Shown: positions 45,710-57,621 of the stretch, in pieces | How positions within the stretch are numbered: the stretch's first letter is position 1 | How the letters are laid out: every line of letters begins with the position of its first letter | Program-made: the position numbers and the translations under genes | Origin: Mimachlamys varia | Lineage: Eukaryota > Mollusca > Bivalvia > Pectinida > Pectinidae | NCBI GenBank assembly: GCA_947623455.1 | Contig: OX392529.1 | Span: forward strand, 59,911,186-59,975,185 | DNA length: 64,000 nt | Reading direction: 5' to 3' | Notes under the pieces: generated by a model | What the model was told of the DNA's origin: nothing | The model's database searches: none | The model's input: only the letters and a program-made list of their open reading frames with translations

Positions 45710-47110
45710 GATATATATATATATGTAACCTATAGCTCTAATAGAGGCTTCCATTTTCTCCAACCTAACTCAAATTGCCTTTTTATATGGTCCTTTTGAC
45801 TATTATTTATATATTTTTGGACCCTGAAGTTATCTTTAATTACATTAATGAGAGCATTTATATTCAAAGAGTTACTTAGACACCTAGTTTTATAAATATA
45901 GTGCTTTATAATGATAAGAATCTCATTATCAACCTTGCTACATTGATGTGTAAATATTCCAAAAAGAAAAGACTCCTTATTGTATGCAAAAGGTATCAGA
46001 AGTACATCTAATAAAGTTTCAAATTTCTGAAGAAGTGTTTGTACATCCTTGCATTCCCAAAGGCAGTGCACAATAGTCTCAATTTCGATATTACATAAGG
46101 TACACATAGGACTAGGTATTATTTTTATTTTATGCAGGAAAGTATTTGTTACTAAGATATGATGAATAATTCTGACTTGAAACCATATAAATTTGGAATT
46201 TTTGGTTACTTTAAAGGGTAGATTATATATTTTTGTCCATTGTTCCTTATCCAAGTTGAAATCCAAATTCCACTTTCTAGTGCCTGTTGGAGTTGACACT
46301 GAAGGTTTAATATACTTGTAAAAGTCTTTTGCACCTTTTTTGTTTTTGAAAAATTTTTCTAACATTTGTGGTATAAAAGGCTGTGCAAGTTCCTTTAGTT
46401 TTACATCAAAATTTCTTAAAAAGTGTTTGATTGCAAAAATTAATCCATGATATTGTAGAAAATTTATATTAATTCTAAACTTTTGAAGAAATTCATTAAA
46501 AGGGAGAAAGGTTAGATTTTCAGAATTTTTCATAAGATCATTCAATGTCAAGATACCTTCCATAAACCAGTTTGGATAAAATACAAACTTATTATTAACT
46601 TTAATATCACTATTATACCACAGAGGAGTTTTAAGAATACAATTTTCTCTATCTATCTTCATACCCTCTGATTTGTTTAGTTTATCCCATGCATTAAATA
46701 CATCCTTCCAAAACTGTTTGCTGCATCTGCATCCACATAAATGTAGAAAAACTTTTCCACAATTGTATAACTTGTCCAAATCTAAATTTGACTTAAGGAT
46801 CAGACACCATTTTCCTGAAGATAGAAATAATCTTCTTATCCATCCTAATTTCAATGAATGAATGAAAGCAAACAAGTCAATCATCTTAATCCCACCATCT
46901 GTATAATCCTGGACAGTAACATCTGATTTAATCTTGTGGCATTTACCATTCCATAGAAAGTCAAATAATAAAGAATTTATCATAGTGATATATCTATCTG
47001 ATGGGTTTGGTAACGTTATGAATAAAAAAAATTTTTTTGTCAAAGTTTAATTTAGGTATTTGATCTAGATCAACTGAAAAATCAATCCCCATGAATTTAC
47101 GTTTTTTCCC
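45710..47110 (-). mobile_element. L1-like LINE, 5'-truncated, RT C-terminal region
   Basis: A 437-codon open frame (47043-45730) on the minus strand starting inside the protein: LPNPSDRYITMINSLLF, FLWNGK, YTDGGIKMIDL, then WFQVRIIHHILVTNTFL, SPMCTLCNIEIETIVHCLWEC, a CCHC-type zinc knuckle (zf-RVT), and a stop. This is the region after the RT catalytic core in L1/Tx1-type ORF2 proteins. In the 47110-47043 part the frame continues upstream as FMGIDFSVDLDQIPKLNF, but about 35 residues normally found before LPNPS are missing, so there is an internal deletion. The 3' end carries an (AT)n tract at 45709-45724, a common L1-like tail. The open frame of this length suggests fairly recent insertion. 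It is not part of the ORF1 fragment at 43958-45180, because the order is reversed. Confidence 0.85.
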
Positions 47111-47393
47111 ATATATGTGTTTTACATAAAGTTCATATCGGGCCCACTTAATATGGGTCCAATATTATTAAAATGGTTCAAAAATCGACAAAATGTTCAT
47201 ATTCACCGCAGCGTCGTGAAAAAGCAGCTACCTGTCCGTCCTGTCATGCGCAGCCCCTAGGCTTGCTGTAGTTAGCCAGGTGTGAATTTCTCATCCCCCT
47301 CTCCCCCACGGCCATCAATGGCCAGTTATAAGCTAGAGCCCTGCTAATTGATTAATGAAGATAATATTGGGTTGCTGTCAACTTGATTACACG
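47111..47393. other. Spacer, nothing recognised
   Basis: Short segment between the LINE and duplicated block A; no gene or repeat supported. Confidence 0.4.
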
Positions 47394-49258
47394 TACATAC
47401 AGTTGAGTGCAGACTAAAGGTTACACAGAGTGCACTCCGTTTGGACTCCATATGAACGTGGAGTGCACTCCAGTTCCACTCCGAGTCTACCTTAAGTCCT
47501 GTCAGGCATTAATACCTCTACATATAAGGGCCACATTCATATTACATTTTAAATTGTAGATAGTACAAAGTAAACATATAAATGTATCATATAAATCAAT
47601 CAGTCAATATTTTATTAATAAATATTTTTGTTGCTGTAGATGTTTATATTAAAGGTTCGTTATTTAGTTGTTAAACAAGCAGTATAGACTATGCCTGCTG
47701 TTTAATCTTTGTATAATGTGTGTAATAAATTAGTTGAACTTGATATAAAAATCTTATAATGTATACTTACTGTATTTGAAACTTTGAATGACAATAACAG
47801 ACACAAAATAACTGAATAAATCTCAAGGGTTTACAATGCAATGAAGGATTTCGGAACAAGCACAACATATATTTGACTTGTCCTTTGTGGTCTTACAATA
47901 TGTCTTTAAATGTCGTGTAGTGATAAATTCAATTATAATAAAATATAATGTTATAAGAAAGTTATATGTTAATTAAAACATTAGACATTCAAGTATAACG
48001 TGAAGAATATTTACTGTTTCACATTTGAAAGTTTTAAACAACAACTTCAAAACACAATAAATTAATGGCACTTGATAATTGGGTGTTGCCCATTCCCTCC
48101 CTATTCAATGTTTTGTCTGTATCAGGTCAGATCAGATTTGAAGATTTGGACAGACTTTCACTTGGCCATCTAATTAGATAACGACCCCCTTAGGCCTCAA
48201 CCCCTCCTGGTCAAAATTATCAGGTCTGATACCAGGTGTGAAGATCTGGAGATAATAACCCCGGGGCCCCTGATTGTTAGTTAGGAACAGGTCATCACAC
48301 CTTATACATGTATGACCTTTATTTATAATTGCAGGTACAGGCTGCTGACAGTCTAGACCAAGGGTTCATATTACCTCACCTGTATTTTTACCTGGACAAA
48401 ACCGAGTATAGCCTGTTTCAATATTTACAAGTCGAATAATTACCTGTTCATTTATTTCAAGTTAAAATTAGCCTTCAATAGAAAATACTTTTTAGTTTAC
48501 AAAATGAAAAATGTTTTAATAAACATTGTAAAGGGAATAAATTAAATATGCTGAAGCATTCCACAGGTGAGTTGTTACATGAGAATTATAACTACTTTTC
48601 AAAAACAGGCTATACTTAGTAATGTAATTAGTACCCATTGTTCTCACCCTGTACCTGTGTCTTATTTACTAAAAAAACAAGGATATATATATAATATTGG
48701 CTGAGTGGGACATTTTCCAAAACCTCTGACTATGGTGTTGCTGGTATCTGCAGTCGTCAGCAAAACCATAATTTATTATAATTAAGCAGAACTCCGATAA
48801 TTATAGACTCCGAACCTTAAATATGGATTAAATTATATAATATGGGAAGACACCAGACCTTGTATCTTCTATGAACTTCAAACCTAAATACAAACACATA
48901 CATGTAATAGAAATTAGCCAAGACAAAAGTAATATTCTAACATACCACAAACGGTACATGGTTTAATTCTGATTGATTTAAAACTGGTCAACATACACTA
49001 CATTATGCAATATTTAATATATCAATACTTTGGAATATCATGTATGATTTGACTTATAGCGAACATTTATTATTAGCTTTGATTGCATGATAAAATATCA
49101 TACAAAATTATTATTATATAACTTAAAGTATGACTCTTCTAATATTTAGAAATGTCAGTTGGCCACTATAATTATAACAGATATTGACACATGTTAGTTT
49201 CATCCCAATATGACAAGACTTTTCATGAATTTATAAGTCTATAACTTCATGGTCTTCA
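47394..49258 (+). repeat. Duplicated block, copy A (uninterrupted)
   Basis: Matches 58762-62906 in the same orientation from ACATACAGTTGAGTG to TCTATAACTTCATGGTCTT, at roughly 85-90% by eye. It contains a short tandem repeat with the perfect palindrome GGAGTGCACTCC. No coding frames. Copy A shows the empty sites for the insertions found in copy B (48058-48070, 49050-49062 and about 48800), so it serves as the reference. Whether it is an unknown transposon or a segmental duplication is open; I see no TIRs, tails or TSD at the ends. Confidence 0.85.
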
Positions 49259-50165
49259 TTGTTGTGTTTTCCTTAATGACAGTTTAATTAGAAAATATCT
49301 ACAAGAGTTATGGCCCTTTGAAACGTCATGTTTGATGCAATTTCGGGCAATATATAGAAAGTGTCAGAACTTTTTTGTATTTTCTTCAATTCCTCTGAAA
49401 TGTGGTACGATACTTCGAAAAGCTATAATAATTACCATATATTACGGTTTTTTTTTTAATTATTTCAACTTTTCGCATGACAGCATTGCATAGTTGGATA
49501 AAGGCACATGTAGAAAATGCATTTCTCACGTAAACTGTTGTTTGTCCGGAGATCTTCTCATACATTTATCAACCGATATCTTTCAAACGTGGTAGGCCAT
49601 GACATGAAGTTGTGTCTACACTTGGTAAAATACTTTGAAAAACTATAATATTTAACATATATTACGGATTTTGTTGAGTTATTTCAACTTTTCGGGTAAT
49701 ATCATTGCATATTTGCAACTGCAAAATGTAGGCATTGTGTAGAAAATGCATTTCTGACGTAAACTTTTGTTTTGTCCCGAGATCTTCTACAGTTTTCGAC
49801 CGATATATTTCCAACTGGGTAGGATTAATCATCATGACATGAAGTTGTGTTTTCCTGAGTGACAAGAGTTATGGCCCTTTGAAACTTCATATCTGATGCA
49901 ATTTCAGGCATAATGTAGAAGTTGTCAGAACCTTCGTATTTTCTTTAATTCCTATATATAATTAACATATATTACTGGTTAAGTTGTTTGTAACATCAGT
50001 GTTTTGTTTCCATACAATTATACTTCCGATAGAATACGACGGGCGTATCGTGCCTCCGCTTGCGGTGCTCTTGTTGAAGGCAGGCAACTTGTCTATCAAT
50101 CAGCTTACATTTATCGCTTCTAGCTCACTGGGATGCCTCCAACTTTCATGGAGATATTGGGGGTA
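49259..50165. repeat. Dispersed bivalve-type repeat with two internal units
   Basis: GAGTTATGGCCCTTTGAAAC occurs at 49310 and 49866 and ATATATTACGG at 49437 and 49658; each is followed by similar sequence (GTAGAAAATGCATTTCT, CGAGATCTTCT). It ends near 50075 with GACGGGCGTATCGTGCCTCC and GCGGTGCTCTTGTT, a terminus I associate with common mollusc repeats. Confidence 0.65.
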
Positions 50166-51045
50166 GGAGAGATATAATGCCATAGACAGCTTATTGTATT
50201 AGTAGACAAAGTACACATACACATTAAATCAACAAAACATGTAAAACCAGTGAAAGGGGGCAGGATCACCCTCTGACTTTTGAACACATCAATCCGCCAT
50301 CACATATCAAAATCTACCAAAAGTATACATTTTTGTAAAATTTCATATCTATAGATTTCATTCAATGCAGAATATGTCAAGAATTACCTATATAAATTAC
50401 TCAGATTAACTGTACTTAGCCGGAACAAATTTTATGAAGAGACTACAAACGTATGAACCACTTCATGATAGGCTAATTTATTTGTGCGAGTCCTTTATGC
50501 ACTCCTATGCAATAGTCCACTTTTAAGCTTACCTGGCCCGAAGGGCTTATGAGCTTAGGCCATTGTGCAGGGTCCGTCATCTGACTGTTGGCCTGACCCC
50601 CCCTAGGGCCAGAGGGGCAGGGCCCAATTGGGGAAATAGAGGAAACACCTTTTAAATCGCTACTTGTCATAAAGTTTAGAATAGATTTGAACCAATTTGA
50701 TCAGAAACATCCTTTGAAGGAGGGAAACAGATTTTGTATAAATGGTACTTCTAACCCCCTGTGGCAGGTGGGGCGAACCCCAATAGGAGAAATACAGGAG
50801 AACCTTTTAAATCGTTGCTTCTTTAACTTTGTTTTGATTGTGATCCCCCCCCCCCTATACCAATATGGTATATATACCATTAATTGGCATATAGAGACTA
50901 ACGCAATCATGATATTATGATTGGTCCTGGGGTGAGCCCTGCCCTTGCAGAATTAATTTCTGAATCATAACTTTTGGGGGATTATTTTGCATGGTTGCTT
51001 AGATATTCAGGTGAGCAATATAGGACCTTTGGACCTCTTGTTATA
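50166..51045 (-). repeat. Dispersed repeat, reverse copy of the 13.5-kb family
   Basis: Ends at about 51045 with ATAGGACCTTTGGACCTCTT, the complement of the start at 13500. It contains GGGGAAATAGAGGAAA and CCTATACCAATATGG-type units and a poly-C tract at 50847. 50166-50514 shows no feature of its own. Confidence 0.65.
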
Positions 51046-51107
51046 TTTCATTTAAATTGATGTAAACAATTGAAGTCATAAATGCTTTACTATTTCAGGA
51101 TATTGGG

Positions 51108-53138
51108 ACTACCTGGAATCTCTATTGAGGAACAACAGGAAAGAGCAAAAGAAATTCAGCTGCTTAAGTCAACGTATAAAGTCCAGCAACTTCCTTTAAC
51201 GCAGATAGTGTCAGGACAAACAGACTCTGACTTAACGTCTTCTTCAGCTGTATAGTCCCCTTTCCCTGGAGAAGTTCAACCCCATCCAGACCGTTCGAGA
51301 TGGAATCTGCCTATATCGAGCCGTTTCCAAAATGTTGTATAGGACAGAAGGTCACCACATCGAACTTAGGCTCAGGACCACTCTGGAGATCTTGCTTCAC
51401 CCAGAGTACTACGACAAAGACTCTGACAACTACAGAAACCAAATTCAGGATGTATTTGTCGTTACAAGCAACTACCAAGATCTGATTCAGGCTGCTTCAA
51501 AGTATAGCAGCTATGCTGAACTTTTGCATGTTTATGCACTTTCTGCTGCAGTAGGGGTAGTACATGTGATACAATCATTTTTCCCACCGACAGACCTATC
51601 AAACAACTATTCCAAAGCGTTTACAAGGAAAGTGACCGGGAGATGTGCCCGCCCTTTACCAGCTGGAGATCAAGTAATCATGTGGACCCAAACATTCGTA
51701 CTTGCTAGAGCATCAAGCTTCAAACCCAATCACTTTGAGCCGTTACAGCGATATTCAGAAGAAACACGCACCGTTCTTATTGACTCTGATGACAATTCGG
51801 ACTTCATGCACTTTTGTTTGAACATCCTTTCAGGCATGACAGTGATTGCCATGACAGGGAATCAGAGGTTGTGAGTATCAACGACAGTGGACATTCAAGC
51901 CATGAGACGAACAGTCAGAGCCCAGTTGAAACGACAGCCAAAACCTGGAGGAAGATGTCAACTGTAAGATAGAGGGTCCAGCAATGGGTTATCTTCCTAA
52001 CATGACATGACAGCAAAGGCTGTTCTTACCTTCCTCACCGAGTCATCCGAGTCCGTGTCGAGCATTCCATAGCGGCATAAAAACGATGCTTTCTTTGTAT
52101 TCAACAACGAAGAAAATGCAGAACATAGGGCAACAGGACAACAAAGCCATTTTTTGGATGACTGTGGTTCATGGACAAGCTCATCAGGGTCATCTCCCAA
52201 GTCCTATTTCATCAACAATGGTGCAAGTCGGATAAGTGTTCATCAAAGAAACGGACTTTTTTTTGCAAGGAGGCTCATGTGAAGGGGAAACGCACCTTTG
52301 TACCACTAAATCCACAACCTGACCAGGAGAGTGTCATTGTCCTTCAGCGGTCATATTCGACGCTTAAGGAATGTCCATCATACAAAAGGGGGATTTCTTG
52401 GCTGGTGTCCTACCAAACTTTAAAACCTAGGACTGGCGGAATATCAGGGACGATTTCCTGGAAAAACATCTCACGGAAACGTTAAGTCCACCACCATACC
52501 GTACATGAGACGCAAACCAGAGCTCCTGGCTGAAATAGAGAACCTAGTCAAACATCATGGACCGAGAAACACATATGACAAGATGCATCACCAAACTGAT
52601 GATCCTGCACTTCACCCGAGATCAATTGAACAGGTGAAGAATGTTCGGAAAAAAGTCCAAGCCAAGAAGGTAGCATTAGAAGAGGTTTGCAAAGGCAACT
52701 TTGCAGACAATGCGTGTTTACAAAAACACGGCCCTCAAGCTCCGTCAGACTGGAGATCATCCAATTTTTCTTGGACCTGTGTTTTTGCATGATAACTCTG
52801 ATTTTGAAACATACTCAAGCTTTTTCTCAAAACTGGCCTGTAGTTTTACTGATGAGGAGTTATCACACATTGTAATTGGAACAGATGACGAGTCAGCTCT
52901 CAGGAAAGCCATTCGAAGAAATTTCAACCCGGGGTACAACACTGTGTGTACAAGACATTTGAAAAACAACACAAAAGACAAAAAGTGTGCAACAAGAAAG
53001 GATGTCATCAGCTCTATCTTTGGTGAAAATGGCATGACAAGTTCGGAGGATAATGATGTTTTATACTACAGAGTCCAGGGTGCCCTGAAGAAATGGACAG
53101 ATGAGGTGCCAACATTTGTTCCATACTTTCAAAGCTAA
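51108..53138 (+). pseudogene. OTU-like plus MULE transposase-like gene, degraded
   Basis: Frames in order on the plus strand. 51108-51255: ISIEEQQERAKEIQLL. 51250-51850: VRDGICLYRAVSKMLY (OTU-type Asp/Cys block), HHIELRLRTTLEILLHPEYY, and PNHFEPL with the expected His. 52210-52440: VLQRSYSTLKECPSYKRGI. 52500-52700: MRRKPELLAEIENLVKHHG then PRSIEQVKNVRKKV. 52740-53138: PIFLGPVFLHDNSDFETY, IGTDDESALRKAIRRNF and CTRHLKNNTKD, a MULE transposase core. Frameshifts and stops separate the blocks. OTU domains are cysteine proteases acting on ubiquitin. Similar proteins are widespread in mollusc and cnidarian genomes as I recall, often unannotated. It is cut by the repeat at 53189. Confidence 0.6.
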
Positions 53139-53188
53139 ATTCAAAGACCTGAAGAAAGCAATCTACAATGAGGGATCATTTTGCCTGA

Positions 53189-53383
53189 ACAGGATGACAT
53201 GTAATACAATCAATGAAAGATATCCATTGTATCAACTACAGAACAGGATGACATGTAATACAATCAATGATAGATATCCATTGTATCAACCACAGAACAG
53301 GATGACATGTAATACAATGATTGTATTACATTTCATCTTGTTCTGTAGTTGACACAATGGATATCTATCATTGATTGTATTAC
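53189..53383. repeat. 54-bp tandem repeat followed by its own inverted copy
   Basis: Units AACAGGATGACATGTAATAC to TTGTATCAACTACAG at 53189-53242, 53243-53296 and a half unit 53297-53321, directly followed by the reverse complement of a unit (TTGTATTACATTTCATCTTG onward to about 53383). A frame reads through the direct units as RMTCNTINxRYPLYQ repeats at the end of the MULE-like gene. Confidence 0.9.
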
Positions 53384-53516
53384 AAGGTTATGAAGCCACA
53401 CGGCTGCCATTCCTTAGTAACCTGTAAGGGGGCATCTCAGAAGATTTAAAAAAAAATTTTGTCGTTTTTTTTTTTAAATATCAACAAGAAAGCTTTTTAA
53501 CATGCATTGTCAGCTT

Positions 53517-55176
53517 TAAGTCAGCTCTGCTGACTACTCCCATATTGTCCTTTCCCCAGACCGGTGGTCAGTTTATCCTGGATACAGATGCTAGTTCCTT
53601 TGGAATAGGTGCAGTTCTATCTCAGGTACAGGACGGGGAGGAGAGGGTGTTGTCTTATGCGAGTAGAACCCTTAACACTGCCCAGCAGAACTATTGTACT
53701 ACTAAAAGTACAATTAGTAGCCACTGTCCCTCCAGGACAGTGGCTGTCACCAGCCCTCAGTTTCCATCTGTCAAACCTACTAGGGATTCAATATCCGATT
53801 GGCCGGAGGAAGCCAAAACAGTTGTGGTCCCAATGGGATAGCCTAGTTATAGAGAACAGTTTGCTCTACAGAAGGCTTGAAACTAGTACAGGGGAGTTAA
53901 GCCTACATTTGGTAGCCCCATGGTCCATTAGAAAATCCATTTTTAAACAGCTACATGCTAGTCAGACAGCCGGACATTTTGGCAGGGATAGAACAATAGA
54001 GACTGTAAGGAGAAGGTTCTATTGGCCAGGCATGACCGATAATATTCAGAGGTGGTGTAAATCATTTGATCATTGTGTTATGTGTAAACCTGGCCCAGGG
54101 GTGGGTAAATCCCAATTACAGCAGTTCAAAGTTCGTGCTCCCCTAGAGTGTGTAGCAGTAGATATAATGGGGCCTTTACCAGTTTCAGGCAATGGAAATC
54201 AGTATATAATAGTATTTGGAGATAATTATACTAAGTGGAAAGAGGCATTCGCCGTACCCAATCATACAGCTTTGACTGTAGCAGATAAACTGGTGACAGA
54301 GGTATTTAGTCGGTTTGGTTGCCCAGTCCAACTTCATACTGATCAGGGTAGAGGATTTGAGTCCGAGTTGTTTAAGGAGGTATGTGCCCTTTTAGGTGTC
54401 CAGAAATCTAGGACTACTCCCTATCGCCGCCAGACTGATGGGCTGGTTGAACGGTTTAACCGTACCTTAAAACAGATGCTCTCCATCTATATTGATCAGG
54501 ACAAACTTAACTCGGACGACAGTTGCCCTATTTACTTATGGCATATCGGGCGTCTGAGCACAAACGTACACATTGTACACCAAATCTCATGATGCTAGGA
54601 CGGGAGGTGTTTGTCCCCATAGATTTGATGGCAGGTACCCCTTCTCATACCTCGGAACAGTGTCCTGTAGAGTATGTAGAGTGGCTTAGACACAGCATGC
54701 AAACTAACTTTGAATTGGCCAATTCCAATCTTGGTAAAGCTGTTCGCCTCCAGAAACGTAACTATGATTCCAAACTGAAAGCAAGAAATTATGACATAGG
54801 ATCATGGGTCTGGAGGTGGTACCCACCCAAGGTAAACCAGAAGCTAGAGTTGGGGTGGACGGGTCCCTATCTAGTTGTTAAACAAATATCCGGGGTGACA
54901 TATAGGATCCAGACGAATTGGGAGTCCGTGGGTATAAATGTACACGTTGACCACCTGAAGCCATATGAAGGCGAGAACCCGCCTGTTAACTGGTTGGTGG
55001 TGAACACTCTCGAAACCTTCTTTGAGGAGGGTTCGAACCCCTGTGTAGATGAATGTTCCTCTGAGGAGCAGGCTATCAGCTCCCCCTCACCAGGTCCTCC
55101 CACACGTACCCGAGTGGGTAGGACGGTCAAACCCAGAGATTTTAGATCTCTAGTTTTTAAATATGCAGTATTTTAG
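53517..55176 (+). pseudogene. Ty3/Gypsy pol fragment: RNase H start and integrase
   Basis: Truncated at the left inside RT. 53545-53700: GQFILDTDASSFGIGAVLSQ, RVLSYASRTLN (RNase H-type). A deletion then joins to the integrase (53609-54592 frame): an HHCC zinc domain (LHASQTAGHFG, WCKSFDHCVMC), catalytic AVDIMGPLP, LHTDQGRGFES and DGLVERFNRTLKQML. A frameshift near 54525 leads to the 54523-55176 frame: LLMAYRASEHKRTHCTPN, LQKRNYDSKLKARNYDIG and VHVDHLKPYEGENPP, then an acidic tail and a stop. The order RNase H, integrase, LTR is that of Ty3/Gypsy. It is read in the same direction as the LTR that follows. It cannot be autonomous, since gag, protease and most of RT are missing. Confidence 0.9.
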
Positions 55177-55380
55177 AAATAAAACTTTATAAAACTACAT
55201 GAAGTTATGGTAATTCACCTATTTTAGACTGTCTTACGATAGAGCTGCATAGTTCAGTTTATATATTTCTCCTGAAATAAAGCTGAGTTGGTCATTTTTT
55301 TTATTTATTTTTTTTGGTTATCAAAGTTAATTTACTATTTCAACTCGGTGCATTAGCTTCTTTTTAGATAGATATACTGG

Positions 55381-56157
55381 TGTGACCCTGGACAACAACA
55401 CAAGGTGCTGTCATTGTATTAGCCATGTAGGGGGAATAGTTTGTTACCTTTTGGTTCCATTTTTGTTGTGCCGGGTGTTCTTATGGTCATATAATCCCGG
55501 TATTTTGTTGCAGTGCGCTTGTCGCCTGTTTGTTATGCCTACTTCGCCGCCATGCTGGCGGAAGTGGTCTTATTTGTAAGGCCGTTTCTGATTGGTCATC
55601 CGGTTACCCGGGGACCAATCGTTCGACTTGTAGGATTTGTTTATGGTATCACTAGGTTGGAGACTATTCTCGTCAGTATATAAAGCTTTGTCGACGCGGG
55701 GTCAACTCTCTCTATACTTCTAGACCGCCTCTGTAGTTATACAGGTGAGGACAGCCTCCCTAATTTACCGTCCCGTCAGCGGGATGTAGTTAAGTATTTG
55801 ATAGTTAGCTATGTAGTGGGTATACCGTTCCGTCAGCGGAATGTTGGGCTCTTTCTCTGTTGGTTAGCTTACTTCCGGGTTGGGGGTGGTTTGTCATTAT
55901 GCTCTCGTAGCTACCTTTCGTTCCGTCAGCGGAATGCGACAGCTTTGTTTATCTACACCTTTGTGTTAGTTGCCAGTTACAGCATGTTCCATTATGACTA
56001 CCTATCGTTCCGTCAGCGGAATGTGGTAGCTAGCTACTTCATTGTACATATTTCATATATCATCTTTATATTAATAAACTTGTTAAATTTACTATACTCT
56101 TGTAGTCATCATTTCACGTCTATGCCATTGGCAAATTGAACCTGGGTGTGGAACACA
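55381..56157 (+). repeat. 3' LTR of the plus-strand Gypsy element
   Basis: Starts TGTGACCCTGG about 200 bp after the pol stop. It contains a TATA box (GTATATAAAGC, about 55675-55685), a pyrimidine-rich start region and an AATAAA signal at about 56071. The right edge is set tentatively at GGAACACA (56157), where the oppositely oriented Gypsy begins. There is no clear polypurine tract before 55381, so the left edge is also tentative. Four copies of a hairpin lie between TATA and AATAAA (next entry). Confidence 0.6.
55769..56023 (+). promoter_or_regulatory. Four copies of a covarying 18-nt hairpin in the LTR leader
   Basis: CGTCCCGTCAGCGGGATG at 55769-55786 and CGTTCCGTCAGCGGAATG at 55826-55843, 55919-55936 and 56006-56023. 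Each forms a 7-bp stem with a TCAG loop. The first differs from the others by a paired change (C-G for T-A), so the stem is conserved, not just the sequence. The fourth has a further outer stem (CTACC/GGTAG). The position between TATA and poly(A) signal places them in the RNA leader or R region. Function unknown. Confidence 0.75.
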
Positions 56158-56203
56158 ACGCGAGTCGAGGTGACATCCTCTCGTGGCATTGCTCACTGCC
56201 CTA

Positions 56204-57066
56204 CTACACAAACCTTCGCTGGAGAGAGGTGGTTAGCTCAGAGAAATTATGGCGACTAGCACTATCTAAATCACTGAGCACTGCCCTCGCAGCACCAGAC
56301 AGACTTCCTGCCAAGTATAGGCCTTTCTCCTCATCATGCCATTTGTTTATGTCTGCCACAATTTCAAACTGGGAAAGATACTCCTCCCAGTTCTCTTTAC
56401 CATCGTAAACAACTGGTTTCATAACAACCCTTTTCCAATGAGTCCCCGACGACTGTGACGTGTTAGGATTATAATCGGTATTACCGGAAGCACCTATTCC
56501 AGGGCAACATGGCCTATTAGGGTCAACATGTTCTATATGCCCCCCCCCCCCCCCCCCCCCCATTGAGTACTACTAACGACAGCATGATCCCTCTGTCCAG
56601 CAATGGGTCTAACATGCTCTACCTGAGTACTATTAGCTAAGGGAACATCTGTGTTAGTTGCACAATGTCTGTTTGCCGAGGTGGGAGCTACATCAGATAC
56701 ATCATCTATATCTAAACCTAAACATTCATTAGTTTGACTATAACCGTCCGATTTACAAACACGTTGTCTCGACTCCGTACAAACCATGCTCAAATCGTTT
56801 TTTAGTTGGAAAGTTTGTTCATTCAGGAACTGTACTTCTTTCCTGGTGTTCACTTACTCTTTCAAAAGATAAGTAGATGTTTCAATGACTTCATTGAACA
56901 CTGACCTCATGTCGCTCTGAAAATCCTCAATTAAACATGAAATGAGTCCATTTTGTCTCTCAAACATGTCTAGAACCACTTCAGGAGCCAATGCGTTAGT
57001 CCGGGGAACTAAATATGGTGAACGTTCGGGAGTAGGAGTAAAACGAAGCCATAGCGAACGTTTCAA
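56204..57066 (-). pseudogene. Gag of a second Ty3/Gypsy element
   Basis: Minus strand, read from 57066: SLWLRFTPTPERSPYLV, MFERQNGLISCLIEDF and TYLLKE-stop, then QFLNEQTFQLKNDLS, a glycine run encoded by the poly-C tract, and MKPVVYDGKENWEEYL, FEIVADINKW, LAGSLSGAARAVLSDL, LTTSLQRRF, the capsid N-terminal block typical of metazoan Gypsy Gag. Stops at 56857 and at the end break the frame. Downstream (below 56158) the element is missing, replaced by the LTR of the plus-strand Gypsy. Confidence 0.8.
56540..56561. repeat. 22-nt poly-C tract inside gag
   Basis: A run of 22 C on plus (G on minus) that would encode poly-glycine in Gag. Length is prone to sequencing error, so the local frame cannot be trusted. 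The G strand could form a quadruplex. Confidence 0.95.
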
Positions 57067-57116
57067 AACAGAACCTATGCATAGGCGTATATAATGAACA
57101 CGGAAACACTAGCAGA

Positions 57117-57134
57117 GCCCCACGTTGGGCGCCA
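57117..57134 (-). other. Primer binding site, tRNA-Lys type
   Basis: On the minus strand TGGCGCCCAACGTGGGGC, one base after the LTR end. This 18-nt sequence is the known complement of the 3' end of tRNA-Lys (isoacceptors 1,2). It fixes the direction and left edge of the minus-strand Gypsy element. Confidence 0.85.
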
Positions 57135-57135
57135 A

Positions 57136-57620
57136 TGTGACAAATAGCGTTGTCAACAATAACGTTTACGGAGCTCGCGCAGTGGGACCATGTCATTGAT
57201 TAAAATAAAGATAAACTCAGCTGAATATATTTCTAAAAGCTGTATTCAGTTATCATTTACATGTACAAGACAGAACTATATACATAGCTATAAGCTTAAC
57301 AATAAATCAAAGTGCCAAAAACACGTCTGCACCGTTCAACATCTAAGCTCTGTCTCCCCAAACAAAAGAATACACCTTACCAAGAAAACCTCTCATACCT
57401 GTGGCCACTTGACTCACACACTGAAACACACGTAACAAAGCATTACAATAGGACAACTCGCCAACTACAGGTAAAGTCATCTCGACCCGGGCACGCTATA
57501 AATGGAACAGGTATCCGGACTGGTTGTACAGGTGAAGTGGCTAAATAAAGATCACCACCCCCCCAGCAGTACACGTGTGCATGTGGCCAACACAAAGTAA
57601 TGAAGCATAGCTTCGTGACA
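57136..57620 (-). repeat. 5' LTR of the minus-strand Gypsy element
   Basis: Minus strand, begins TGTCACGAAGCTATG at 57620 and ends TTTGTCACA at 57136, next to the primer site. 485 bp, TG...CA ends. It differs from the LTR at 55381, so the two Gypsy fragments belong to different families. The small plus-strand frames inside are not genes. Confidence 0.75.
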
Positions 57621-57621
57621 A

